Positions 35,737 through 47,274 of a stretch of 64,000 nt of DNA are shown here, piece by piece. The position numbers and the translations under genes were made by a program. This DNA is from Gossypium raimondii. Taxonomy: Eukaryota; Streptophyta; Magnoliopsida; Malvales; Malvaceae. The stretch's first letter is position 1. Every line of letters begins with the position of its first letter. The notes beneath the pieces are model-generated. The model worked only from the letters and a program-made list of their open reading frames with translations. It searched no databases and was not told the origin of the DNA. The stretch spans positions 41,891,192 through 41,955,191 of the forward strand of contig NC_068566.1 of the NCBI RefSeq assembly GCF_025698545.1, in the 5' to 3' direction.

Positions 35737-36263
35737 TGTAACCCATCTAGTGCGAATCAAGTTAGATCATCGACCTCTTCTCATTAACCTTTGCCTAGAA
35801 CTTAATCTACCTAAAAGTCACCCCTTTCGCTTCTTGGCTAGATAGACCCAACATCATAATTTCTCATGCACTGTAAAGGATTTGTGGAAATATAATGGAA
35901 ACATGTTTGACACTCTAGGAAACCTCACCACGGGTCTCAAAGAATGGAATAAAACAATATATAGACATATTGGGGTGCGTAAACAGAAGTTGCTACAATC
36001 CTTAAATCAAAATCAGAGTGATATGGAAAGATCAAATTTGAATATGATCACTAAAAAAGAGATGTACATAAGGGATAAGCTCGAAAAACTGCTTAATCAC
36101 GAAGAGTTACTTCGAAAACAAAAGTCAAGGTGTGATTGGCTCAAACAAGGAGACAAGAACACAATCTTTTTCCACAGTTAGACACTATATAGAAGGAAAG
36201 TTAACCGCATTAACGCCTTGCTTAACAGTAATGGTGATTGGTTGTATGAACTAGATAAAATTT
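35737..36263 (+). pseudogene. LINE piece 2, endonuclease end to RT linker
   Basis: Continues piece 1 in frame after removal of the LTR: 'HRPLLI' (endonuclease SDH-like motif), 'FRFLARWTQH', then 'LWKYNGNMFDTLGNL', 'LLRKQKSRCDWLKQGDKNT' and 'FFHS', the linker typical of plant LINE ORF2. A TAG at 36179-36181 interrupts it. The coding sequence is cut at 36263 by the next solo LTR. Confidence 0.87.
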
Positions 36264-38966
36264 TGTAACACCCCTAACTCGTGTCCGTCGTTGGAATAAG
36301 GCTACAGAACATTACTAGAATTTATAGAAACAAATAAATGGGTATTTCATATCATATAGGAATGATATCAGAAATAAATTGAAATCAAGCATAATGTCCC
36401 TTATGTGAGCCCTCGAGGCCCAAAATACACATTAGAAACAAGTTAGGACTAATTCGGGTACTCAAAGAATTTTTCAAAAAATATTAAAATTTTTTAAATG
36501 TGCAGGGGACACACGACCGTGTGTCTAAGACGGTCAAGAGGCACACCCGTGTGCCAGGCCGTGTGAGCATTCTATTTTGTAATTTAAAAGATACAGGGGA
36601 TACACGACTAAGACACACGCCCGTGTCTCTGCTCATGTGGATGAAAATAAGTCATTTTCCAAGCCACATTTCTCACCCAATTTGCCATCAACTTAACCAA
36701 ACATTTTTTAACATCATGAAGCTATATATAGGCAGTCAAATCAAGCCAAAACCAAAATTTATACTTGACATATCACCTCATATATCCAAGCATCCATACT
36801 TACCAATTTGACCATATACTCATATATGCATATTTGTACCAAACATATTATCTCAAACTAATCATCAATATGCCTATAAATTATCAATCACTCATCCATA
36901 CCAAAAACACATCAAGCATGGTAATGTCATTTATAAAAACATTAAAATATCCAACACAAGCCACTCAAATGGCTAGTCTCAACCAAACATTTACATGCAA
37001 ACTTTGGCCAAATTAACCTATACATGCCATTATAACCAAAATTAGTTTACTATATGTATACGGAAATGGTCGTTGGATAGTGTGAAGTAGCTCCGACCAA
37101 CTTCCAACCAAATTGAGCTTTCAAATTACTATAAAACATGGAAAATAAAACATAATAAGCATTTAAGCTTAGTAAGTTCGTATAACACGGATATTAACTT
37201 ACCATTCAATTACATTTAAGGTAAGCATACAAAGCATAATCCAATCAACTTGGCCAAAAGCTTAAACACATATCTTCAACACGTTAGCCATGCAAGACCA
37301 TATAATAGCCCATCATCATGGATGAACAAAGTCATCAAGCAAGTTCCTCATACATGTAACAGACATTTCATGCTTCAGTATATCAAGTAATATCATTTCC
37401 ATGTACTTAATGTATATATGGGTAATAGTTCGTTTCGAACTCAAATTATCTCATTTCAAAACTTTGCCCGTTGAACCATTTAAAATATCGTTGGATACAC
37501 GGGTAGTACACACGAAGTGTACAAATCTATAATTCGTCAATTCATATACAAGTATGCTTATACAAGCATGTAAACAAAAAGCTCTTTCGAACCATGTAAC
37601 GGGAAGCTCATGTGAGCTAAGTAACGGGAAGCTCATGAGAGCCGTAAATTAGATAGCTAAGGAGAGCTATTAATGGGGAAGCTCATACGAGCCAAATATC
37701 AGGAAGCTTAAGAGAGCCATTAATCAGGAAGCTCATGAGAGCTGTGGTGCGTCCGCAACACATGCAGGATCACAACCATATCGGGAACCCTAATGACATG
37801 TCATTTATATCCTTCGAATTTCTAAGGTTCAAACGAGACTCGATAATTATCAGATATGTGATCATAATTATACATGGCAAATTGTACAAATCACACACAA
37901 AAAATTCAATTTTAAAACATATAAATATACAATTTAGTTATACGAACTTACCTCGACAAGTATATGTAGATTCAGATACTTTTTCTTTTCTTCAATCCAA
38001 TTTTGTACTAAGTCTATTCAGATCTATATGAATGAATTTAACTCAGTTTAATACAATTCATATTCAATTCAATCCCATACACATCTTTGGAAAAATTACT
38101 ATTTTGCCCCTATACTTTTAATTAATTATGATTTTGTCCCTAAGCTCGAAAAATGAAATTCATACTATTTAATCCTTATTTCAAGCCTAAATGATTTTCA
38201 TACATATCAATAGCAGCCCATATTTTCATAAAATTTAGAATTTTCCAAAATTTTTCATCTTTTAATTTAGTCCATAAATCATAATTTCATCAAAGTTCTC
38301 TTTACAAAAGTTATTTGTCTAGCAACAACCTTTCATTTTCTACCATAAAACTTCAAAATTCAATTATACTCATCCATGGAAAAACCCTAATACTTTAACG
38401 ATTTTGCAAATTAATCCTTGAGATAGCTAGATTAAGCTATTACGATATCAGAAACATAAAAATCATTAAAAATGGGACAAGAATACTCACCTAATTAAGC
38501 AAAATAATCTTGTTTATCTTCAAGCTTCCATGGCTAGGGTTTCCACATTTTATTTTAGGAAAGATGATGAAAATGATGAAAATTTGTTTTATTTTATTTA
38601 TTTATCATCATTTTATCATTTACTTTCCAAAATTAATCTTAATAATTTACTAAATTCCAATGATGAATAATCATCCTTATCCAATAACTCCTATAAATGG
38701 TTTATTTGTCATATAATGACCTCCAATTTTAAATTCCATAGCTATTTGATACCTTTAGCTACTAGAATTCAACTTTTGCACTTTATACAATTTGGTCCTT
38801 TTTATCAAGCTAGATATGTAAACGGTAAAATTTCTTAACGAAATTTTCATACGATATTTCTGTCATACTGTAGACCATAAAATAATATTAAAATAAATTT
38901 TATTCTGACTTTAGATTTGTGGTCTCGAAACCACTGTTCTGATTTCACTGAAAATAGGCTGTTACA
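36264..38966 (-). mobile_element. Solo LTR (2,703 bp), minus strand, same family as 24925-35731
   Basis: Left tip TGTAACACCCCTAACTCGTG, right tip GGCTGTTACA. Flanks are AATTT (36259-36263) and AATTC (38967-38971), a 5-bp duplication with one change. Removing it rejoins the LINE frame. It has CACACG-type palindromes near 36505-36645 and a roughly 28-bp tandem repeat at about 37590-37745. There is no internal coding region. Confidence 0.87.
37590..37745. repeat. About 28-bp tandem repeat in the LTR
   Basis: Five to six units of 'gggaagctcatgagagc(c/t)' plus a variable spacer. A looser, related series occurs at about 34440-34530 in the sister LTR. Confidence 0.75.
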
Positions 38967-39810
38967 AATTCAATCAGAAGTGGTGTCCTATTTTCAACAG
39001 CTGTATGGGGAAATACCAAGTAGGATGGGAGAATTACCTAGCTATTTTCCTCGATTAGAGTAAAGAGGCATTGAATTTTTAGGAAAAGAGGTCTCAAATG
39101 AAGAAATTAAAACATCACTATTGATATGACTCTGCTCAAAGCTCCCAAAAGTGATGGTTTCATGCTTTACTTTTTCAAAATTAGTGGGATAGCATCAGCT
39201 GGGGGGGCAAGTTGTGAATGGGTGAAAGAAGTGTTTAAAGGGCGACGTGTTGACCAAGAACTAAATAATACACTTATCATTCTTATCCTAAAGAATAATC
39301 GACCTGAAGAAATCTCGTAATTTCAACCTATTAGCTTGTACTCTGTGCTTCATAAATTGGTTATAAAAGTAATAGCTAATAGATTTAAAGTGATGTTCCC
39401 TAAAATTATTGCATAAGAATAGGTTGGGTTTATTACTGGCTGGAATATCTCTGATAATCTTCTAATTGCCCAAGAAGTCATTCACTCCATGCGAGGAAAG
39501 AGTAACAAGTGGGTGGCTATTAAAATTGACTTGGAGAAAACCTATAATAGGGTTGGTTGGGAATTCATTGATAGATCGATACATACAGCAGGAATATCAG
39601 ACCTTTTACGTAAAGTAATTATGTATGCCATTTCGACATCCACTATGCAGGTTATGTGGAATGGAGTACCTACAGGAAAATTTCAACCCACAAGAAGAGT
39701 ACGTCAAGGATGCCTTCTGTCACCTTACTTATTTTTTTTATGTATGGAATGGTTAGGGCACAACATCAAAGCAGCAGAGAGTGCCAAAATTTCACATGTT
39801 CTTTAGTTTT
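38967..39810 (+). pseudogene. LINE piece 3, reverse transcriptase domain
   Basis: Reads 'SEVVSYFQQLYGEIPSRMG', then after stops the RT finger and palm motifs: 'KAPKSDGFMLYFFK' (P-G-x-D-G equivalent), 'QPISLYSVLHKLVIKVIANR', 'KWVAIKIDLEKTYNRVGWEF' (palm motif A region) and 'VRQGCLLSPYLFFLCMEWL' (motif B). The FADD catalytic box is not found. The coding sequence stops around 39810, where plastid DNA begins. Several TAG/TAA codons show age. RT of this class copies its own mRNA at a nicked target site. Confidence 0.88.
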
Positions 39811-39880
39811 TCCAACCAAGAGAAAAGAAAAAATTGAACAAGAGAAAAAAAGTCAAAATGTCAAAATATCATAATGAAAA

Positions 39881-39952
39881 GCATCCATGGTCTAATGGAT
39901 AGGACAGAGGTCTTCTAAACCTTTGGTATAGGTTCAAATCCTATTGGACACA
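39881..39952 (+). pseudogene. trnR-UCU: Plastid-derived tRNA-Arg (UCU) pseudogene
   Basis: A 72-nt sequence matching plastid trnR-UCU, with anticodon loop 'cttctaa' and T-arm 'ggttcaaatcc'. The acceptor stem has GCATCCA against TGGACAC, giving two adjacent mismatches (positions 2 and 3). Both are explained by CG to CA changes, the mark of methylated-cytosine deamination in nuclear DNA. It is unlikely to be a working tRNA. Confidence 0.88.
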
Positions 39953-39997
39953 ATTAGAATCAATTTCTCTATATTCCATTAAGTTAGAATTTTCAAT

Positions 39998-40500
39998 TTA
40001 TAATTTTTCCTGAAGTCGAAAATGTTCCATTTGTTCTTGAATAGCGTCATTCAAAAGCTTTTCTACTTCCTCAGTGAATGTCTTTGTAGAAGATACTATT
40101 TCTTGGAATTGAGGTTTATTCATTTTTAAGTAAGTACGTATCTCAACGAGAAAATTCCTTGTCCAATTTTTAATGAATCAAGGTGTGTAGTTCACGATAC
40201 ATAAAATATTCAGCCAAAGTAGCTCCTGTATAAGGAGCGAGGTATTATAATGTAGTTGGGGAATCCGCCGTTTCGGCTACCACAATGGTGTACCCATCGC
40301 TCCCTTTCTTGGAAAGTGGTCACTACTTGAGACACAGAAGATGCTTTTTGACTAATAGCTAAATAAACACATATTACATTTTGCCCTTACTGATTGAGAA
40401 TCGTATCCGTGGCTAATGCTGTTTTACCGATTTGTCTATCTCCAATACCTAATTCTCGTTGACCACGTCCTATAGGGATCATCGAATCAATAGCAATAAG
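39998..40500 (-). pseudogene. atpA: Plastid ATP synthase alpha subunit fragment, internally deleted
   Basis: The minus strand gives three blocks of AtpA, the non-catalytic nucleotide-binding subunit of plastid CF1. The first is '[20 protein letters not shown]', the phosphate-binding loop, followed by 'ALATDTI'. The second is 'SQVVTTFQE' and '[17 protein letters not shown]'. The third is the C-terminus '[10 protein letters not shown]' to 'FRLQEKL' and a stop at 39998-40000. Roughly 180 residues are missing between the second and third blocks, so about half a kilobase was deleted. Frame breaks occur as well. It is a nuclear copy without function. Confidence 0.88.
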
Positions 40501-42826
40501 TCATTGATGTTTCAAGGCTTATCTTGGGATTTTGTGGAAACTATCAAGATATCAGTAAGTTGGGTAGAACATTATTGCTCTGCACATGGCTGAGAGTTGC
40601 TTAGGATAAGTAATTTAGATCATGACGTTTCTTTAGGGAATTATTGGAATGGTAGGGTATCGAATTTTTAGGCTTAGGATGTTAGTTTAGTTAGGTTTTT
40701 TAACAAAAAAAAATATTAATTAAAAAATAAAAAATTAAAACAACATGAAATAAAAAATACAAATGTAAGTAGGATAGGAATCGAACGTAATACTCAAGGA
40801 TAAAACCATTGATATGTCAAAAGAAAACGCATTTTGTATAAAGCGTTTTTTGACATGTCGACTGAAAATGCTTTCTACAGGAAGCATTTCCTATTTCTCT
40901 ATCCAAAATCAGTTTATTTCTCTAATTTTTTAAAAAAAAGGCTACTTTGCTAAATATGTTTTAAAACCGACATTTTTTTCTTCTAATTTTCCCAATTATA
41001 AAGTGCCATATAGCATTTTTTATGAAAAAACAATTATTTTCTTTTATTAAATATATACACATATTAAAAAGTATATAAATATAAAAAATTCAAAAAATAT
41101 AAAATTTTGAAAAAAATATAAATTATAAAAATAAAATTAAAAATGTGATAATTGAAAAGAAATTAATTGAAATTAATAATATTATTAAAAAATGTAAAAT
41201 ATATTTATAAAATTCTAAAATTTTAAAAGGTATTTGAATTTCAAGTTATTTTTCAATTACTTGAAATTTAAATATTATTTTAAATTTTATATATATTATA
41301 TATATATGATTCTTTTACATTTTTATTCAATATAATATATATAATACTTAAAAAAGGACATGTGTGTTGAAATAGCGCCAAGTGGTTGACCGAACAACAT
41401 TGATCAATGCTGATCAACAATCACTCAAAGTTAAAAACGTTTTTTTAATATTTAAATATTTAATATTATAATTTTTTTATTTTTAATTTTTATTTTAAAT
41501 AAACTTAATTGTCATGTGGCATTTTTTTCATTGGTCAAAACATGTCACATGGTGCTTTTTCATTAGCTAAAGTAGCGTAATAATTTCTTTTTAACATCCG
41601 TTACAAAATGAACAAAAATAGAAGAAATTGTACTTTAAGTACCAAACTGAGACAAAAAAAAATTGATATCAAAATAAAAAATGAGTATACTTCAAAAGCT
41701 AAAGTGTGAATTAAGTCATTTTTAAACGCTAGTCCTATACAATAGAGATTACTTTTCTCATCCCTTCTATATTCTACTAATCTCTGAGTCTAAGATCCCC
41801 TTTGGATGGATGGTGCATTTATCTGCTGTTAGTGTAAAAACAACAGTGATAGTGGATTTGATATTGTAGCAATACTATAGCGTTAGACAAAAAGATAGTT
41901 GCTAATCTATTAACTAAATTTTTAGTGAGTAATATATGAAATTTTAAGTTGATATGACATTGCATATATGATAATATACTTATTGTATCGATTTTAGAAA
42001 TAACATAACTTAATAAATTTAACAAATTTTATTTGGTGAGGACTACAATTTTAGAATTTAAAAGTACAATGATTAAAGAAGAACAAATTAAAATACAAGA
42101 ACTGAATCCACAACTTTCATATAGTATAAGGACTAATAGTAAAATTTAACTTAGCATAACCCTGTAATTAGATGAAATAAGACCTTAGACCTTATGAATG
42201 AACGTGAATGATGTTGTTAAATGATTTATTTGTTATGCAATTGATAAACGTGAATTAAACTAAATAAGTTGAATTAGTCTGATTAGATATTTTTGGCAGT
42301 GAAAGTGATATTATGTCTTAGGATGAGACATTTTAGGGTGACTAGCGATCAATCACCTTGGCCTCCACGTGATCCTTATATAGTCTTAATGAAGGTGCCT
42401 TTTGCTAAAGTTCACTAAGTTGAAGTTCGTAAACTAACCCAGAGTTCGTAGTGTCATTGATTCTATTGAGAGATGCATGTCTAGCTCTTTATGGGTACAC
42501 TGTGAGGTTCCTCACGTATGTTGGGAGGTTCATGAGGTATAACACTCAAATCTTGTTGTTGTGTTAAACTTTTTGCAGAATTGCAGCACCACCAGAAACA
42601 ACTCTTAGCCTCATCCAAAGGTTGCATGTTGGTTTTCACTTAATTTGACGGCCCTATTCAAACCCAAAGCTTACAAAGTATTTGGGGTAATGATAAATTT
42701 TGTCCTCAGCATTTATATTTTGTCAATTTGGTCCTTAATTTTTTAGTTAAATTTGGCCTTTAACCATTAAAAAAAAGTCAAGTTACTTGTTTTAAATGGA
42801 AATGATGAGTAAAACATTATTTTTTA
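40501..42826. other. Spacer after the LINE/NUPT; no gene
   Basis: 40501-40700 may be the LINE 3' end: it is followed by an A-run at about 40706, but no domain is readable. 40814-40890 holds two neighbouring small hairpins. 40980-41700 is AT-rich. 41700-42826 has no recognisable gene; 42695-42800 resembles a diverged non-coding repeat ('tttggtccttaat'). Confidence 0.45.
40814..40890. repeat. Two adjacent hairpins of similar design
   Basis: ATGTCAAAA...AACGC (40814-40830) pairs with GCGTTTTTTGACAT (40843-40856), allowing three unpaired bases. Just downstream, AAATGCTT pairs with AAGCATTT (about 40869-40890) around a short loop. The two stems look like diverged copies of one palindrome. Confidence 0.55.
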
Positions 42827-42980
42827 GGGCATTTTACCAAAAAAAGCCCTTTTTTAAAAAAAATTACCGAAATGGGCCCATTATTTAATTATTTACCGTA
42901 ATGGTCCATTTTTCGAAAAATCGCGTCCACGTCAGCGCGATGTCAGGGGACGCGATTTCATGCCAAATAGCGCGGTCTGG
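42827..42980 (+). repeat. Left TIR of the 7-kb MULE
   Basis: Inverted relative to about 49700-49855. It includes CpG-rich 'cgcgatgtcaggggacgcg'. Confidence 0.88.
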
Positions 42981-43059
42981 GGACGCGATTTTTCCGTTTT
43001 TCCCACGTTAGGTTTTTTAGGCTTTTACGGCTTAGGGTTCAGGCTTTTTAGGGTTTTTA

Positions 43060-43310
43060 GGTCCTGGAAGAAATAATTTCGAGTTGACGTTTCTGATCAA
43101 ATAGTATAAAATCGCTTCTAGCAGGATGCTATTTGAGAAGAATTTGTGAAATCGCGCCCTAGTGGACGCACTTTTGCTACAGTAGGTCATAGAAGAAACA
43201 ATTTTTTTTGACGTTTCTGAGCAAATAGTATAAAATCGCTTCTAGGAGGATGCTATTTGAGAAGAATTTGTGAAAATTGCACCCTCGTGGACGCACTTTT
43301 GCTACAGTAG
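43060..43310 (+). repeat. 125-bp tandem duplication upstream of the MULE transposase
   Basis: Copies at about 43060-43184 and 43185-43310 share 'aaatagtataaaatcgcttc' and 'ggacgcacttttgctacag'. A TATAAATTA box at about 43329 follows, so this is probably the transposase promoter region. Confidence 0.82.
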
Positions 43311-43412
43311 CATGTTTGAGCTGAGGCTATAAATTAGGCAAAAAATGTTCGCAGAGTGCATAAGTCACAGCAGAAAAAATTTAGAGAGGCTAAGAAGGTT
43401 AGAGTTCCAAAT

Positions 43413-46287
43413 ATGAGTGAATGTATTAGTGCTGCTATTTACTACGATGGTGAGGTTTGCCACACCGAGAATGGTGTTGTTTTTTTGTTGGAGAATACGG
43501 TGCAACTGGTTTTTAACCAGAACATATATTTGACAGAACTTCGTAAAAGAATTAGGCATAAAATTTTCGGAACGACGCCAATGAAAGTTCTGTCTATCAC
43601 GTATCGATTTTGTTCTTCTGTTGATCCGGTGACATATGACTTGTTCGACATAAAAAGGTGCTCGTAGCTTGGAGGCAATGGTGCAGACTCATCTTGCTAG
43701 TGGAGCACATTATATTGAGTTATATGTACAATTTACATCGCCAATTGATGTACTTACGACCGGTGTTCGAGATGTATACACGACCCCTGGCTGACACTCG
43801 GTTAGCGGGTTACAAATACGGAACAGCCTATGTTCGGTAGCGGTGTCAAATGCACATCCCCTGCAAGACACTCTGTCGGTGGATGGGACATGTACGTCGG
43901 TGGCTCGACGTTTGATGCTGGAAATACGTACTGGGGAACGACATCAATTTCTAGTGGGTGGCAATCTACATCCAATTGGGGACGTTATCAAATGCCCAGA
44001 AGAAGGGATGACGTACTCTTTACGACGTCAATCGGTGAGGGGACCTCGTATGCTGCAGATGATTGTGGGTTAGAAGATGACTCCGATGTGAATCCACCTC
44101 GGGAGCCCGGGCCGGATGGTGCAGAAGTTGGCTTATTTTCTGAACCGGAGCCTATTCCAACAGAACCTGAAGATGCTGAAAGGAGTTCAGATGAAAAAAA
44201 TCCACGATTCAGAGCATACTCACCTCCAGCCCACATGCATAATGTCGATCTATTGCAGATGATGCGTTAGAGTTTCCAGATCTACCACACCGGTTGTGTG
44301 ATCGTACAAGTTCGGGGGTAGATTCCGGTGAATTTGAAGTTGGTAATCAGTTTACCAACAAGGATAGTTTTATTGGTGCTTTGAAACAACATAGCATCAA
44401 AAACGGCGTTAACTACCACGTCGTTAAATCCAAATATGATAAGTTTGAGGCGAAGTGTGCGGTCCAAGACGACACATGTTCATGGAAAATCTATACCTTG
44501 TTAAGGAAAAGGATATAGTTGTGGGAGATTAAAAAGTACAAAGGTCTACATACATGTGATGCAGGTATAGTATTGACGGTTTCTAACTAATAATTTTATT
44601 ATGCAATGTTGCATTATTTAATGTACTCGGTTTGTAGGTGTTTCACAAGATCATCCCAAGATGGATTCAGCTATGTTAGCTAGCTTGATACTACCCACGG
44701 TAAAAACAGATCCCAGGACTTCAGTGCCGGTGTTAATTGCCAATATCCGTAGCCAAATGGGGTACACGCCTTCTTACCGCAAGGCTCGGATAGCTAAGCA
44801 AAAGACGTTGGAGAAGATGCATAGTAGGTGGGACGCCTCATATAATGAAATATGACAGTGGTGTCAGGTGCTAGAGAGATACGTCCCAAGTGCCATCACA
44901 GACCTTGAAACGGAACATGCGTACTACAACAGCCGATTGCTACGTGGATGCCAAGTGTTCAAACGCGTGTTTTGGACCTTTAAGTAATGCCGAGACGCAT
45001 TTCCATACTGCAAGCCGTTGGTATAAATTGACGGTACCTTTATGTTCGGTAGGTATACTCATCGGCTATTGCTTGCAGTGGCACAGGATGGCGGTGGGAG
45101 AATTCTTCCAATTGCATTTGCAATAACACCGGGGGAGTTGTTTGATAACTGTGATTTTTTTCTCTCTAGGTTAAGAAGGCATGTGTGCCCCCAACCTAAT
45201 ATCTATGTTATTTCAGATCGGGGCACCGGTATACTAGCTGCATTTGATCGACAGGGAAGCTTGTGGCAGCATACACACCATAAATATTGCCTAAGACACG
45301 TTGCTTCGAACTACTACAGGCAATATCCATCTAAGAGCGAATGACGACAAGTGACCAACATGGGTATTTAGTCTATATTTGTGTTATTTCGTTCGTCAAT
45401 TTGAATTAGTTTTATTGGTAGAAGTGGTATAAATTATTCGCTATGATCTTATATTGGCAGGGTATGAAATAAATAAAGATAGTTTTCACGAGATGTTGGC
45501 AATTTTACGTTCAATTAACGGAGAAGGGGCGGACTACCTTCGTAACATACGTTTCGAACAGTGGGCACAAGCATACGACGGCGGCCTACGATATGGCCAT
45601 CTGACGTCGAACCTGGCTGAATGTATAAATTCTGTTCTTAAAGGAACATGCCATCTACCGATAACATCGGTTGTGCGAGAGACATATTTTCGTTTGGCGG
45701 CGCTATTTCCAAAACGAGCAGCAAGTTATGCAGGCCAGATGCAGGGAGGACATGTATGGTGCAGTAAGGTAGTTTAAGAAATTAACAAGGCCAAGGCGAG
45801 GGCAAACACCATGCACATAGTGTGTCACGATCGAGATAATTTATGGTTTCGCGTGACAGAGTTTGACAGACCACACCAAGGTGTTGGTGGCGGGCAATAT
45901 CGTGTACACTTGCGAAATAGGACTTGTGACTGTGGGATGTTTGATACATTTCGTTATCCATGCGCGCATGTTATTGTAGCTTGTCAGAATCTCCGTCTGG
46001 ATCCGATGAGTTATGTGGACGAAGTGTACAAATTAGAAAACATGTACAACGTCTAGAGACACGTTTTCCCACCGGTCCCATATGAACGTAAGTGGCTGCC
46101 CATATCTCTTGCTCCTTGTAAGCTATTACCGGATAGAGAATTACGTCGCAAACCAAAAGGTCGACCTTGCTCGACTAGAATACGTAACAATATGGATATC
46201 CGAGAAACAGCCAGTCAAACGAAGTTGTGCGGATGGTGTAGGAATCCAGGCCATACAAGTCGATCATGCCCTAATCGCAATAGTTGA
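43413..46287 (+). pseudogene. MULE transposase (MuDR/mudrA-like), decayed
   Basis: N-terminal PB1-like domain ('MSECISAAIYYDGEV', 'TELRKRIRHKIFGTTPMK'); acidic linker; MuDR N-terminal domain ('VGNQFTNKDSFIGALKQHS', 'CSWKIYTLLRKR'); intron about 44565-44636; a DNA-binding part ('SQMGYTPSYRKARIAKQK'); DDE catalytic core with 'IDGTFMFGRYTHRLLLAVAQ' and 'VISDRGTGIL'; intron about 45362-45462; SWIM zinc finger 'CDCGMFDTFRYPCAH'; and C-terminal CCHC 'CGWCRNPGHTSRSCP'. Domain order and length match complete MULE transposases, which cut and paste elements through their TIRs. At least four stops or frameshifts (near 43664, 44518, 44853 and 45013) prevent a full protein. Confidence 0.9.
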
Positions 46288-46315
46288 ATGTAATTGTAAA
46301 AAAATTAAGTTTGTG

Positions 46316-46555
46316 AAATTATTAATTGATAAATTGTATTAATGGTTAGTAAAAATTATCAAATTATATCAAATTATTAACTGTTAGTACCAGTCAAAAC
46401 ATTTTTCCAAATCTAACATTATGTGAATGTAAAATTATTAATTGATAAATTGTATTAATGATTAGTAAAATTATCAAATTATATAAAATTATTAATTGTT
46501 AGTACCAGGAAAAAACATTTTCCAAATCTAACATTATGTGAAAGTAAAATTATTA
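46316..46555. repeat. 116-bp tandem duplication behind the transposase
   Basis: Two copies (from about 46316 and about 46432) and the start of a third. Shared blocks are 'attgataaattgtattaatg' and 'tccaaatctaacattatgtg'. Confidence 0.8.
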
Positions 46556-46559
46556 ATTT

Positions 46560-47130
46560 CATTTAGGGTTTTAATTTAATTAGGTTAGGGTTTTTAAGTT
46601 AAGGGTTAGAGTTTTTAAGTAACGGGTTAGGGTTTTTAAGTTTAGGGTTTAAGGTTTTAATTAAATTAGGTTAGGGTTTTTAAGTTAAAGGTTAGGGTTT
46701 TAATTTAATTAGGTTAGGGTTTTTAATTTAATTAGGTTAGGGTTTTTAATTAAATTAGGTTAGGGTTTTTAAGTTAAGGGATAGGGTTTTAATTTAATTA
46801 GATTAGGGTTTTTAATTTAACTAGGTTAGGGTTTTTAATTTAATTAGGTTAGGGTTTTTAAGTTAAGGATTAGGGTTTTTAAGTTAAGGGTTAGGGTTTT
46901 TAATTTAATTAGGTTAGGGTTTTTAATTTAATTAGGTTAAGGTTTTTATTTAATTAGGTTAGGGTTTTTAAGTTAAGGGTTAATGTTTTTAATTTAATTA
47001 GGTTAGGGTTTTTAAGTTAAGAGTTAGGGTTTTTAATTTAATTAGGTTAGAGTTTTTAAGTTAAGGGTTAGGGTTTTTAAGTTAAGTGTTTAAGGTTTTA
47101 ATTAATTTAGTTTAGGGTTTTAAGTTAAGG
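46560..47130. repeat. TTAGGGTTTTTAA-type minisatellite in the MULE
   Basis: About 25 irregular units mixing two types: 'taatttaattaggttagggtttt' and 'aagttaagggttagggtttt'. Each contains TTAGGGTTT, resembling the plant telomere word TTTAGGG, but the unit length is about 20-25 bp, not 7. It separates the two convergent genes. Confidence 0.85.
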
Positions 47131-47274
47131 GTATTAATTGTTAGTAGAATTCTCAAATAATATCAAAATATTCAAAAATTCTATTTTATTACATCAAATA
47201 AACTTCTATTTTATTACATCAAATAATATCAAAATATTCAAAATATTTGTACAAATAAATTTAAATACTGACAA

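Larger units (their letters stand above)
39811..40500 (+). other. Nuclear plastid DNA insertion (NUPT): trnR-UCU and atpA part
   Basis: Carries the plastid gene order trnR-UCU followed by atpA in opposite orientation. The left boundary is set between the end of LINE coding and the tRNA. The right boundary is set after the atpA phosphate-binding region at about 40500. An internal deletion within atpA lies near 40185-40195. It sits directly after LINE RT sequence. Confidence 0.82.

Noticed and set aside
39881..39952. Active nuclear tRNA-Arg gene
   Set aside because: Plastid-type sequence with two adjacent acceptor mismatches and plastid atpA next to it.
24455..40760. LINE target duplication around 'aaacatgaaa' on both sides
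   Set aside because: The match ('acatgaaa' near 24461 and 40744) is short and AT-rich, and the true LINE ends are not defined, so it cannot be told from chance.
46560..47130. Interstitial telomere array
   Set aside because: Units are 20-25 bp and irregular, not TTTAGGG tandem copies, and they lie inside a MULE.
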